64,000 nucleotides of DNA, taken from assembly GCF_900104395.1 (NCBI RefSeq), contig NZ_FMXX01000009.1, one strand, 5' to 3'. Origin of the DNA: Fusobacterium_C necrophorum (GTDB lineage: Bacteria > Fusobacteriota > Fusobacteriia > Fusobacteriales > Fusobacteriaceae). Within the stretch, counting starts at the first letter, position 1, and every line of letters starts with the position of its first letter. Under the pieces are notes generated by a model that saw only the letters and a list, made by a program, of their open reading frames with translations, was not told the DNA's origin and did not search any database. Shown in pieces: positions 7,553 through 15,155 of the stretch. The position numbers and the translations under genes were made by a program.

Positions 7553-8473
7553 ATGAGCTGTTTGGAAACAAAGTTTTTAGGAATTTCAATGAAAAATCCC
7601 TTGGTCACCTCTTCCGGTTGCTTTGGCTTTGGAAAAGAATATCAAGATTATTTTGATCCGAATCAATTGGGAGGAATTGTTTTAAAAGGCATTACCTTGG
7701 AGGCAAGAGAGGGAAATCATGGAGTCAGAATTGCAGAGACTCCGGGAGGAATGTTAAACTGTGTGGGTTTAGAAAATCCCGGAATTGATGTCTTTGAACG
7801 AGAAATTATTCCAAATTTGAGAAGAGAGGGAGTTACAACTTCTTTGATAGCCAATATCAACGGAAAGACAATGGAAGAATATATGGAAATTGCAAAGAGA
7901 GTGGATAATATAGAGGAAGTGGCTATGATAGAGCTAAATATTTCCTGCCCCAATGTAAAAGACGGAGGAATGGCATTTGGAGCAAATCCTGAAGTGGCAG
8001 GAGCTGTCACCCGAGAAGTGCGAAAGATTACGAAAAAACCTTTGATTGTAAAGTTATCTCCAAACGTTACGGATATTGCCATGATTGCAAAAATTGTCGA
8101 AGAAAATGGAGCGGATGCAGTTTCTTTAATCAATACCGTGTTAGGAATGGCAATTGATGTAAAGAGTAAAAAACCGCTTTTAGGAAATACTTTTGGAGGA
8201 ATGTCGGGAGGAGCGGTCAAGCCCATTGCTCTTCGAATGATTTATCAAGTATATGAAGCCGTTACCATTCCCATTGTAGGTATGGGAGGAATTCTAAATG
8301 GAACGGATGCCTTGGAATTTTTAATGGCGGGAGCCAGTCTTTTATCCATAGGAACCGGATTTTTTATCAATCCTATGGTATCTGTAGAAGTAGAAAAAAC
8401 ATTGAGGGACTATTGCCAACAGGAAAATATCAAGAATATTCAAGAAATTGTTGGAATTGCACATAGGAGGTAA
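7553..8473 (+). CDS. pyrD: Dihydroorotate dehydrogenase B, catalytic subunit
   Basis: This FMN-dependent TIM-barrel enzyme of 306 residues oxidises dihydroorotate to orotate. Family landmarks are NPLVTSSGCFGFG at the N-terminus, the active-site Cys loop ELNISCPNVK (about 130) and the FMN phosphate site VGMGGILNGTDALEFLMAGAS near the C-terminus (GMGGI and GASLLSIGT). The catalytic Cys and adjacent PyrK mark it as class 1B (NAD-linked). Confidence 0.96.
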   Translation: MSCLETKFLGISMKNPLVTSSGCFGFGKEYQDYFDPNQLGGIVLKGITLEAREGNHGVRIAETPGGMLNCVGLENPGIDVFEREIIPNLRREGVTTSLIANINGKTMEEYMEIAKRVDNIEEVAMIELNISCPNVKDGGMAFGANPEVAGAVTREVRKITKKPLIVKLSPNVTDIAMIAKIVEENGADAVSLINTVLGMAIDVKSKKPLLGNTFGGMSGGAVKPIALRMIYQVYEAVTIPIVGMGGILNGTDALEFLMAGASLLSIGTGFFINPMVSVEVEKTLRDYCQQENIKNIQEIVGIAHRR

Positions 8474-8477
8474 CAAT

Positions 8478-9194
8478 ATGGATGCTCGAGAAAAAATTAT
8501 TATTGCTTTGGATTTTCCCACAGAAGAAAAAGCGATTGCCTGTGTGGAAAGTTTAGGAGAGGAAGCTATATTTTATAAGGTAGGCTTGGAGTTATTTCTA
8601 AATTCACAGGGAAGAATTTTAGAATATTTGCGAGAAAAACAAAAGAAGATTTTTTTGGATTTAAAATTTCACGATATTCCGAATACGACAGCGATGGCCT
8701 CCGTCTTTGCTGCTAAAGAAGAGGTTGCGATGTTCAATGTCCATGCCTCCGGTGGTAAGAAAATGATGAAAAAGGTAATGGAGGAAACAAAAAAAATCAA
8801 TGAAGCGGCTTCTGTGATTGCTGTAACCGTTTTAACAAGTTTTTCAGAGGAAGATATTCAAACTTTATTTCAATCGAAACTATCCTTGCAAGAATTGGCA
8901 ATTCATTTTGCAAGTTTAGCGAAAGAGGCGGGACTTTCCGGTGTAGTGTGTTCTCCTTGGGAGGCTTCCGAAATAAAAAAAGCCTGTGGAGAACGGTTTC
9001 AAACGGTTTGTCCGGGAGTAAGACCGAAATGGTCTGCCAACAATGACCAAGAGAGAATTATGACTCCGAAAGAAGCGGTACAACATGGTTGTGATTATTT
9101 AGTTATCGGAAGACCGGTAACGAAACATGAAAATCCGAAAGAAGCCATGAGACTGATCGTGAAAGAAGTGAAAGAAGGTTTGCAACTATGTTAG
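8478..9194 (+). CDS. pyrF: Orotidine 5'-phosphate decarboxylase
   Basis: PyrF decarboxylates OMP to UMP, the last step of the pathway. The start at ATG 8478 follows TAGGAGGTAACAAT, four bases after the pyrD stop; the reading frame is open further upstream but lacks a site. The 238-residue protein has IIALDFP at the N-terminus, the catalytic FLDLKFHDIPNT segment (about 59-69) and PGVRPKW/VIGRPVT phosphate-binding segments near the end. It overlaps the pyrC start by 7 bases. Confidence 0.96.
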   Translation: MDAREKIIIALDFPTEEKAIACVESLGEEAIFYKVGLELFLNSQGRILEYLREKQKKIFLDLKFHDIPNTTAMASVFAAKEEVAMFNVHASGGKKMMKKVMEETKKINEAASVIAVTVLTSFSEEDIQTLFQSKLSLQELAIHFASLAKEAGLSGVVCSPWEASEIKKACGERFQTVCPGVRPKWSANNDQERIMTPKEAVQHGCDYLVIGRPVTKHENPKEAMRLIVKEVKEGLQLC

Positions 9195-10405
9195 TAAAAA
9201 ATGCGAAAATCATTATGGGAACAGAAGAAATTATTGTGGATATTTTAATTCAAGACGGAAAATTTGCAAAAGTGGGAAGAAATTTGTCAGAACATTCAGA
9301 AGAAGAAATACTGGATGCCAAAGGGCACTATGTATTGCCGGGAATAATTGATGTACATACTCATATGAGAACTCCCGGATTTAGTCATAAAGAAGATGTT
9401 TCTTCAGGAAGTAAGGCGGCGATTCGAGGAGGAGTGACAAGCTTTTTCGATATGCCCAATACCAATCCCGCTACGGTAACAAAGAAGGCTTTGGAAGAAA
9501 AAAGAAAGATTTATGAAGGGAATTCCTATGCAGATTATGCTTTTTATTTCGGAGGAACCCGTTTTGATAATCATGTAGAAGTGCAGAAGGCAGTGGAAGA
9601 AGCCGTCGCTACTAAAATTTTTTTAAATGTATCCACCGGAGATATGTTGATAGAAGATGATAGGATTTTAGAAAATATTTTTCGTGCTTCGAACAGGGTG
9701 GCAGTTCATGCGGAGGAAGACATGGTCGCAAAGGCGATACAACTGGCGAGAAAAACAAAAAAACCGTTATATCTTTGTCATATTTCCTTGGAAAAAGAAT
9801 TGGAATATATTCGAGAAGCAAAAGAAATGGGAGTGGAAGTGTATGGAGAAGTCACGCCACATCATTTATTTTTAAATGAAGAAGATAGAGAACAAACAGA
9901 AGAAACAAAATTATTTTTGAGAACAAAGCCGGAGTTGAAAACCAGAAAAGACAATGAAGCTCTTTGGAAAGCCTTACAATATGGAATTTTAGACACGATA
10001 GGAACGGATCATGCTCCACATCTTTTGGAAGAAAAAAAGGCAAAGCTTACTTTTGGGATGCCAAGTGTGGAGCACTCTTTGGAGATGATGTGGAAGGGAG
10101 TGCAAGAGGGAAAGATTACAGTGTCACGTTTACAGGAAGTGATGTGTGAGAATCCTGCTAAAATTTTTGGATTAAAAAAGAAGGGAAAAATTGCAGTAGG
10201 CTATGATGCGGATTTTGTCATTGTGGATGAAACAGATCACAGTGAAATTCAGCAGGAGGAAATAATTTCAAAGGCAGCTTGGAGCCCGTATATAAAGCAA
10301 AAGAGAGGATGCAAAGTATTGACGACAGTCCTACGAGGGGAAATTATATATCAGGAAGGAAAATTCGGAGAAAAAAGAGGAAGGGAGATTTTAAAATATG
10401 ACTAG
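9188..10405 (+). CDS. pyrC: Dihydroorotase (class I)
   Basis: PyrC cyclises carbamoyl aspartate to dihydroorotate in a metal-dependent amidohydrolase fold. The 405-residue length, the metal motif DVHTHMRTPG (about 55; DVHxHxR), FDMPNT, the GEVTPHHL segment and the TDHAPH motif (about 273) fit the class I bacterial enzyme. Its ATG lies inside the end of pyrF, and its own end overlaps pyrE by 8 bases, which suggests coupled translation. Confidence 0.95.
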   Translation: MLVKNAKIIMGTEEIIVDILIQDGKFAKVGRNLSEHSEEEILDAKGHYVLPGIIDVHTHMRTPGFSHKEDVSSGSKAAIRGGVTSFFDMPNTNPATVTKKALEEKRKIYEGNSYADYAFYFGGTRFDNHVEVQKAVEEAVATKIFLNVSTGDMLIEDDRILENIFRASNRVAVHAEEDMVAKAIQLARKTKKPLYLCHISLEKELEYIREAKEMGVEVYGEVTPHHLFLNEEDREQTEETKLFLRTKPELKTRKDNEALWKALQYGILDTIGTDHAPHLLEEKKAKLTFGMPSVEHSLEMMWKGVQEGKITVSRLQEVMCENPAKIFGLKKKGKIAVGYDADFVIVDETDHSEIQQEEIISKAAWSPYIKQKRGCKVLTTVLRGEIIYQEGKFGEKRGREILKYD

Positions 10406-11021
10406 AAAAGAAGCAATTGCACAAGTGTTATTAAGTACAGGAGCCGTAAAATTAAATGTGAAAGAACCATTTACCTTTGTATCAGGAATTAAAAGTCCTA
10501 TTTATTGTGATAATCGACAAATGATTGCTTATCCGGAAGAAAGAGAAGTTATCATTCAAGGATTTCAGGAAGCTTTGGAGGGAAAAGAATACGATGTTTT
10601 GGCCGGAACAGCAACGGCAGGAATTCCATGGGCAGCATTTTTAGCACATAGTTTACAAAAACCGATGAGCTATATTCGTGGAGAAAAGAAAAGTCATGGA
10701 GCCGGAAAGCAGATTGAAGGAGCGAGTGTAGAAGGAAAAAGAGTCATTGTAATTGAAGATTTGATTTCCACAGGAGGAAGTTCCATAAAAGCGGTAGAAG
10801 CAGCCTATGCGGAAGGAGCAGTTTCCGTAGAAGTGATAGCTATTTTTTCCTATGAATTTCCAAAAGCCTATCAACAATTCGGAGAGAAAAAGATAGCTTG
10901 GCAATCTCTTTCCAATTTTGAAGTGTTAATTCATAAAGCGGAAGAAATGGATTATGTGACAGAAGAAGAACGAAACATAGCGGCAGATTGGAATCAACAT
11001 GCAGACACTTGGGGGAAATAA
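10398..11021 (+). CDS. pyrE: Orotate phosphoribosyltransferase
   Basis: PyrE transfers phosphoribose from PRPP to orotate, giving OMP. The 207-residue protein shows the PRPP-binding motif VIVIEDLISTGGSS (about 115-128), GTATAGIPWAAFLA and YIRGEKKSHG. It closes the operon; a terminator overlaps its stop codon. Carbamoyl phosphate synthase genes are not in this operon. Confidence 0.95.
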   Translation: MTRKEAIAQVLLSTGAVKLNVKEPFTFVSGIKSPIYCDNRQMIAYPEEREVIIQGFQEALEGKEYDVLAGTATAGIPWAAFLAHSLQKPMSYIRGEKKSHGAGKQIEGASVEGKRVIVIEDLISTGGSSIKAVEAAYAEGAVSVEVIAIFSYEFPKAYQQFGEKKIAWQSLSNFEVLIHKAEEMDYVTEEERNIAADWNQHADTWGK

Positions 11022-11046
11022 TCGAAAGATTTTCCCTCTTTTTTTC
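11013..11046 (+). terminator. Terminator of the pyr operon
   Basis: GGGAAA pairs with TTTCCC, with a bulge and an inner ATC/GAT around a GAAA tetraloop. The tract TCTTTTTTTCT follows. The pyrE TAA lies in the first arm. Confidence 0.75.
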
Positions 11047-11049
11047 TTT

Positions 11050-11436
11050 GCTATCAATTAAATATATAGAGGATTTTACACAACATTTCCTTAATATTTT
11101 TCAATATCTATGTTTTGTCGGAAAAAATCTTTTTCAGGAAAAAATCCCGATTATTCCTTCTCAGCATTACACTATGGACGGAATTGACGTAGATTTGGAC
11201 GGAAAAACTTCTTTGTCTCATCTTTATGCGGTCGGAGAAGTTGCCTGTACGGGAGTACATGGGAAAAATAGATTGGCAAGTAATTCTCTTTTGGAGAGTG
11301 TCGTTTTTGGAAAAAGAGCAGCTGTTAGGATTTCGCTTGAAAAAACCCCTTGGATTCGTTATAATAAAAGAATAAGAATGAAACGAAATACAATATCTAA
11401 CAGCCTAGCTAAAAAAATAATTTTAGAGAGGATAAA
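11050..11436 (+). pseudogene. nadB: Remnant of L-aspartate oxidase (nadB)
   Basis: About 75 codons (roughly 11119-11345) read as the conserved core of NadB: IPIIPSQHYTMDGI, then DLDGKTSLSHLYAVGE, GVHGKNRLASNSLLES and VFGKRAA. These correspond to the segment around the catalytic HY and the FAD-binding RLASNSLLE motif. Everything N-terminal (the first 300 or so residues, with the FAD Rossmann motif) is missing, and the C-terminal domain is replaced by about 35 unrelated codons. No ribosome site or start is present; the open frame reaches upstream only by overlapping pyrE. With nadC and niaR behind it, this looks like a former nadB-nadC operon that lost quinolinate synthesis. Confidence 0.85.
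11337..11365 (+). promoter_or_regulatory. Consensus promoter inside the nadB remnant, driving nadC-niaR
   Basis: TTGAAA (11337-11342) and TATAAT (11360-11365) are 17 bases apart, about 75 bases before the nadC ATG. It lies at the point where NadB similarity ends. Confidence 0.6.
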
Positions 11437-11441
11437 AGAAG

Positions 11442-12302
11442 ATGAAGACAACAAAATTAAATAACTTTCAAATGGATTCTTGGATTCAAATGGCCTTACG
11501 GGAAGATATTTCTTCCGAAGATTTTTCTACCAATGCTATCTATGAGGAGAACAGTTTTTCTGAAGTGTCTCTTTTTGCAAAACAGGACGGAATTCTTGCC
11601 GGTTTAGATGTTTTTCAGCGTACCTTTACTCTTTTGGATGAAAAAATACAATTTGTGGAGTACAAGTCGGAGGGAGATGAGGTCAAAAAAGGAGATAAAA
11701 TTTTGGAGATTGTCGGAAATACCAGAGTGATTTTATCGGCGGAACGGGTTGCCTTAAATTTCTTACAACATATGAGCGGAATTGCTTCTTACACCTATCA
11801 AATGGTTCAAGCATTGGGAGATGTCGGAATTACAGTCGTGGATACCAGAAAAACAACACCGAATATGAGAATTTTTGAAAAATACGCAGTCAGAGTAGGA
11901 GGAGGGCAAAATCATCGCTATAATTTGTCAGATGGAATTATGTTGAAAGACAATCATATTGCAGCTGCGGGTTCTCTTTCCAGAGCCGTGCAATTGGCTA
12001 AAAAATATGCTCCTTTTGTAAAAAAAATAGAAGTGGAAGTGGAAAATTTGGAAATGTTGAAAGAGGCTTTGGAAGTCGGAGTGGACATTATTATGTTAGA
12101 TAATATGGATTTGAATATGATAAAGCAGGCAATTGTTATGATTGGGGGAAAAGCTCTGATTGAATGTTCCGGAAATATAGATATATCGAATATAGAAAAA
12201 TACAGGGGCTTAGCGATAGATTATATTTCAAGTGGAGCCTTGACTCATTCCGCCAAGAGATTAGATTTTAGTATGAAACATTTGAGGAGTATTCATGAGT
12301 GA
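11442..12302 (+). CDS. nadC: Nicotinate-nucleotide pyrophosphorylase (quinolinate phosphoribosyltransferase)
   Basis: NadC converts quinolinate and PRPP to nicotinate mononucleotide. The 286-residue protein has the family landmarks DTRKTTPNMRIFEKYAV and GGGQNHRYNLSDGIMLKDNHI, and a C-terminal barrel ending in ECSGNI and DYISSGALTHS. The start follows AGAGAGGATAAAAGA. It overlaps niaR by 8 bases. With nadB reduced to a scar and no nadA here, its quinolinate would have to come from outside, or the enzyme is a relic still under selection for another reason. Confidence 0.95.
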   Translation: MKTTKLNNFQMDSWIQMALREDISSEDFSTNAIYEENSFSEVSLFAKQDGILAGLDVFQRTFTLLDEKIQFVEYKSEGDEVKKGDKILEIVGNTRVILSAERVALNFLQHMSGIASYTYQMVQALGDVGITVVDTRKTTPNMRIFEKYAVRVGGGQNHRYNLSDGIMLKDNHIAAAGSLSRAVQLAKKYAPFVKKIEVEVENLEMLKEALEVGVDIIMLDNMDLNMIKQAIVMIGGKALIECSGNIDISNIEKYRGLAIDYISSGALTHSAKRLDFSMKHLRSIHE

Positions 12303-12813
12303 AACAGAAAACAGAAGAAAAGAAATTTGTAGATTATTACAACATTCTACCGTAGCATTGAATGGAACGGAACTCGCAAAGATGTTTGGGGTTTCCAGAC
12401 AGGTTATCGTACAGGATATTGCGGTCTTAAAAGCAGGAAATTATAATATTATTTCTACAAATCGAGGGTATTTTCTTCCTCAAGCTAGGGAAACACAATT
12501 TGAGAAGGTTTTATGTGTTTCTCATACGGATGCTCAAATAGAAGAGGAGTTAAATATCATGGTGGATTTGGGAGCTACGGTTCAAGATGTCTTTGTTTCT
12601 CATAATGTTTATGGAATTATTCGAGTGGAGTTGAATATCAAGTCTCGACGAGATATTCAAAAATTATTGGAGGATATTCGGAAAGGACTGAGCCAGCCGT
12701 TAAAACAATTGACAAAAGATTTTCACTATCATACCATTGTTGCGGAAAAGGAGGAAATTTTAGAGGAAGTGGAAGAAGAATTAAAAAAAGTAGGATTTTT
12801 AGTAGAAGAGTAA
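12295..12813 (+). CDS. niaR: NiaR-family niacin-responsive repressor (HTH_11 plus 3H domain)
   Basis: This 172-residue regulator has an N-terminal HTH_11 winged helix (about 5-60: TELAKMFGVSRQVIVQDIAVL) and a 3H domain whose His residues are visible in VSHTD, VSHNVYG and FHYHT. In Firmicutes, NiaR (YrxA) binds nicotinic acid and represses NAD synthesis and niacin uptake genes. The 8-base overlap with nadC supports the same regulon here. No operator could be assigned by eye. Confidence 0.88.
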   Translation: MSETENRRKEICRLLQHSTVALNGTELAKMFGVSRQVIVQDIAVLKAGNYNIISTNRGYFLPQARETQFEKVLCVSHTDAQIEEELNIMVDLGATVQDVFVSHNVYGIIRVELNIKSRRDIQKLLEDIRKGLSQPLKQLTKDFHYHTIVAEKEEILEEVEEELKKVGFLVEE

Positions 12814-12818
12814 AGAAT

Positions 12819-12861
12819 AAAAAGGGGTATCTCAAATGAAATAATCGAGATATCCCTTTTT
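12819..12861. terminator. Bidirectional terminator between niaR and the iclR gene
   Basis: AAAAAGGGGTATCTC (12819-12833) pairs with GAGATATCCCTTTTT (12847-12861). The A and T flanks make it work from both sides, serving niaR and the converging IclR gene. Confidence 0.8.
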
Positions 12862-12891
12862 GAATGACTTACTCTTAGCCTCCGCATATTT

Positions 12892-13647
12892 TTACTTCAA
12901 ATATCCCATTTTTTTAGAAGCCTCTATAGATTTTAAACGAACAATTTCTTTGTATTTTTTTATTTTTTCTTCTGTAAGAAAGTCATCTTCTAAAAGATTT
13001 ATTCCTAAAGAGGCGACAACTTCTTCAGTATAATCGTATAAAGGAGCTCCTATTCCAATGGTTCCTTTTGCATATTCCCCATAGGAGACAGCTACTCCTT
13101 CTTCTTTAATTTTCTTCAAGGAAGTTTTTAATTCTTCTATGGAAATATTAGGGCGATTTTTTTTATTTTTAAAAACTGTTTCAATATACTCGGAAATAAA
13201 CTGTTCTGATTTATTAGCTAAAATTGCTTTTCTGGTTGCTCCGCAGTGTAGATAAAATTCATTTCCAAATTTTTCTATCACATGAATGCTTTGAGTTCCT
13301 TCAACGCGTTCAAGTACAATTCCCTTATATCCAGTTGGAACCATTAAAAAAGAATCTACTTCTATTTCGGATGATAATTCTCGCAAGATTGGTAACACGA
13401 TATTTTGAATCCCCATTTCTAAAGAAGCTCTTTTTCCAAGTAAAATTAAAGAAGGACCTAATTTATAAAGAGATTTTTCATCTTTCAATACATACATTTT
13501 AGAAACTAAGGTTTGTAACAGACCATAGGCTGTACTTTTAGGAATATTTAATTTTGTATAAATATATGCTAATGAACAGCCTCCTGAAGAATTTTTTAAA
13601 ATTTCCAAAATTTCTATAGCCTTATTTAAACTTTTTATCATATCCAA
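12892..13647 (-). CDS. IclR-family transcriptional regulator
   Basis: This regulator has an N-terminal HTH_IclR domain (about 5-65: LAYIYTKLNIPKSTAYGLLQTL) and a C-terminal effector-binding domain (about 75-250, with HCGATRKAILA). A TTG opens the longest frame (251 residues), and an ATG two codons later at 13641 is equally possible; neither has a good ribosome site. A strong GGGAGG sits further upstream before a three-codon frame (ATGACAACTTAA), perhaps allowing re-initiation. It is divergent from the hydroxyacid dehydrogenase and symporter genes, which are its probable targets. Confidence 0.88.
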   Translation of the reverse strand: MDMIKSLNKAIEILEILKNSSGGCSLAYIYTKLNIPKSTAYGLLQTLVSKMYVLKDEKSLYKLGPSLILLGKRASLEMGIQNIVLPILRELSSEIEVDSFLMVPTGYKGIVLERVEGTQSIHVIEKFGNEFYLHCGATRKAILANKSEQFISEYIETVFKNKKNRPNISIEELKTSLKKIKEEGVAVSYGEYAKGTIGIGAPLYDYTEEVVASLGINLLEDDFLTEEKIKKYKEIVRLKSIEASKKMGYLK

Positions 13648-13798
13648 TTAATAACAATTAAGTTGTCATATCCTCCCTTTTTTTATTAAGATTATATCAC
13701 TTCTATTTCTTCTTTTCAATGAATATTCTATTATCTAATAATTGTTTCTTTTTCTCTATAGTACTTAGGCTCCATTTTATATTTTTTTATATTTACTA

Positions 13799-13841
13799 TT
13801 GACAAAAAATAAAAAATGAGGTATTAATTGACTATAATACC
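13799..13841 (+). promoter_or_regulatory. Promoter with overlapping palindrome (candidate IclR operator)
   Basis: TTGACA (13799-13804) is followed after 17 bases by TATTAA (13822-13827). The -10 region lies in an imperfect palindrome at 13820-13841 whose outer arms are GGTATTA and TATAATACC. Its position between divergent genes suits the IclR protein, but this is an inference. Confidence 0.45.
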
Positions 13842-13884
13842 GAACATGGTTTTATAATAAAAAACGATAAAGGGGGATAGTAAA

Positions 13885-13917
13885 ATGATTGAAAAAGTAA
13901 AAAATAGAAAAACGTAA
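13885..13917 (+). CDS. Candidate 10-residue leader peptide
   Basis: An ATG eight bases after AGGGGG opens a short Lys/Arg-rich frame, MIEKVKNRKT, ending in TAA. It precedes the structured leader at 13926-14047. It could be a leader peptide or a chance frame. Confidence 0.3.
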   Translation: MIEKVKNRKT

Positions 13918-13925
13918 ATATTGTG

Positions 13926-14047
13926 ATTGTATTTGGGAAAAAAAATCCCAAATTACAGAAACTGCAAAATGGGATTAAAGTATGATATCAATCATACCCT
14001 GGCAAGTTGATTATATCATATTTTATTCCTAAAATACAATTTTTTTT
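13926..14047 (+). promoter_or_regulatory. Structured leader with alternative pairings and terminal U-run
   Basis: ATTGTATTT (13926-13934) is perfectly complementary to AAATACAAT (14032-14040), which is followed by seven T (14041-14047). The first arm is also claimed by a local hairpin, TTTGGGA/TCCCAAA (13932-13938/13946-13952), so the two are mutually exclusive. A third hairpin, GTATGAT-ATCA-ATCATAC (13980-13997), has an alternative partner at 14006-14019. AGGAGGG for the next gene follows at once. The design suggests conditional termination. No known riboswitch class was recognised. Confidence 0.4.
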
Positions 14048-14059
14048 AGGAGGGAAATA

Positions 14060-15130
14060 ATGGAATACGATGTAATACATTTTGAAGCTCTGGGAGAAGA
14101 AGCTAAGTATTTGGAACAGGAAACCAGAGAATGCAAAAAAAAGGGGCTACTTCCTGCCAATTTTAAATATTTGATCACTCCCGAAAATGTGCAAACATAT
14201 TTGCTATATCATAAGCATTTTATCTTGCCTGACTTAATTACAACAAAGACACATTCCATTTTACCGGAGGAATATCTAGTAGGAAAGAAAAAAAGTGTTG
14301 TAACCCGAAGTGCTGGCTATGATCACTTTGAACATTTGCAATCTATTATCAATTTAGCCAGTTTAAGGGAATATTGTGTTAATGCAGTAGCCCAGACTGC
14401 AATTAAATTCTTGTATGCCGCATGCGGACGAATGAATGAATACATGAAAAATACCGCATCTTTTGAAAGAAATCATACCACTTCTTTTATGGAATTGGGA
14501 AAGAATAGAATTGCTACTGTTTTTGGAGTTGGAAAAATAGGAAAAAAAATATATGAGCTATTGGAGCAAAATGATTTAACTGTACAAGCTGTTGATATCA
14601 GAGAACAAGAACTCAAGAGAGTCTATGGTGATTCTGTTAAATTCGTTTCTAAAGAAGAGGCCTTATTAACAAGTGATATTCTCATTAATGCGATGAATTT
14701 AACAAAAAATCCAAAAAGTAAATTCTATAATATGAATTATTTTTCAGAAAAAGAGTTTTCTCTGGTAAAAAAGGGAGTTATTTTTATCAATGTGACGAGA
14801 GGAGAAATCGCTCCTGAAAGTATTTTGTTAAATTGTTATAAAAAAGGAATTATTTCTGGGATTGGACTGGATGTTTTTACAAATGAGGAAGTCTTTTCCA
14901 AAGTTGTCAAAGGGGAAATGAAAACTCAGGAGAAAGATATAAAGGCAGCAAAAAAAATCGAAGAAAAAGCCTTATCTCAGGAGGAAAATTTTTATGTACA
15001 ACCTCATCAGGCTTTCAATTCAGATTTGGCTGCTCGTGCAAAAGCCAAAGAAGCTATGAAACAAATTTGTATCTGGTATAAAAATAATAAAGAAAAGTTT
15101 GATGAACAATTACCTTATTATTGCGATTGA
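14060..15130 (+). CDS. D-isomer-specific 2-hydroxyacid dehydrogenase family protein
   Basis: This 356-residue NAD-dependent dehydrogenase has the Rossmann motif GVGKIG (about 156-161) and the catalytic Arg-Glu-His set in NVTRGE (about 247), DVFTNEE (about 275) and QPHQAF (about 314). The spacing is that of the family (D-lactate, glycerate or hydroxyisocaproate dehydrogenases). The substrate cannot be read from sequence. It is followed 25 bases later by a GltS-type transporter, suggesting uptake and oxidation or reduction of a carboxylic acid. Confidence 0.85.
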   Translation: MEYDVIHFEALGEEAKYLEQETRECKKKGLLPANFKYLITPENVQTYLLYHKHFILPDLITTKTHSILPEEYLVGKKKSVVTRSAGYDHFEHLQSIINLASLREYCVNAVAQTAIKFLYAACGRMNEYMKNTASFERNHTTSFMELGKNRIATVFGVGKIGKKIYELLEQNDLTVQAVDIREQELKRVYGDSVKFVSKEEALLTSDILINAMNLTKNPKSKFYNMNYFSEKEFSLVKKGVIFINVTRGEIAPESILLNCYKKGIISGIGLDVFTNEEVFSKVVKGEMKTQEKDIKAAKKIEEKALSQEENFYVQPHQAFNSDLAARAKAKEAMKQICIWYKNNKEKFDEQLPYYCD

Positions 15131-15155
15131 CTTATAAATATGAGGAGGCTATTCT

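Noticed and set aside
10988..11049. N-terminal extension of the nadB remnant frame
   Set aside because: It is an out-of-frame reading of the end of pyrE and the terminator; it has no ribosome site and no similarity to NadB.
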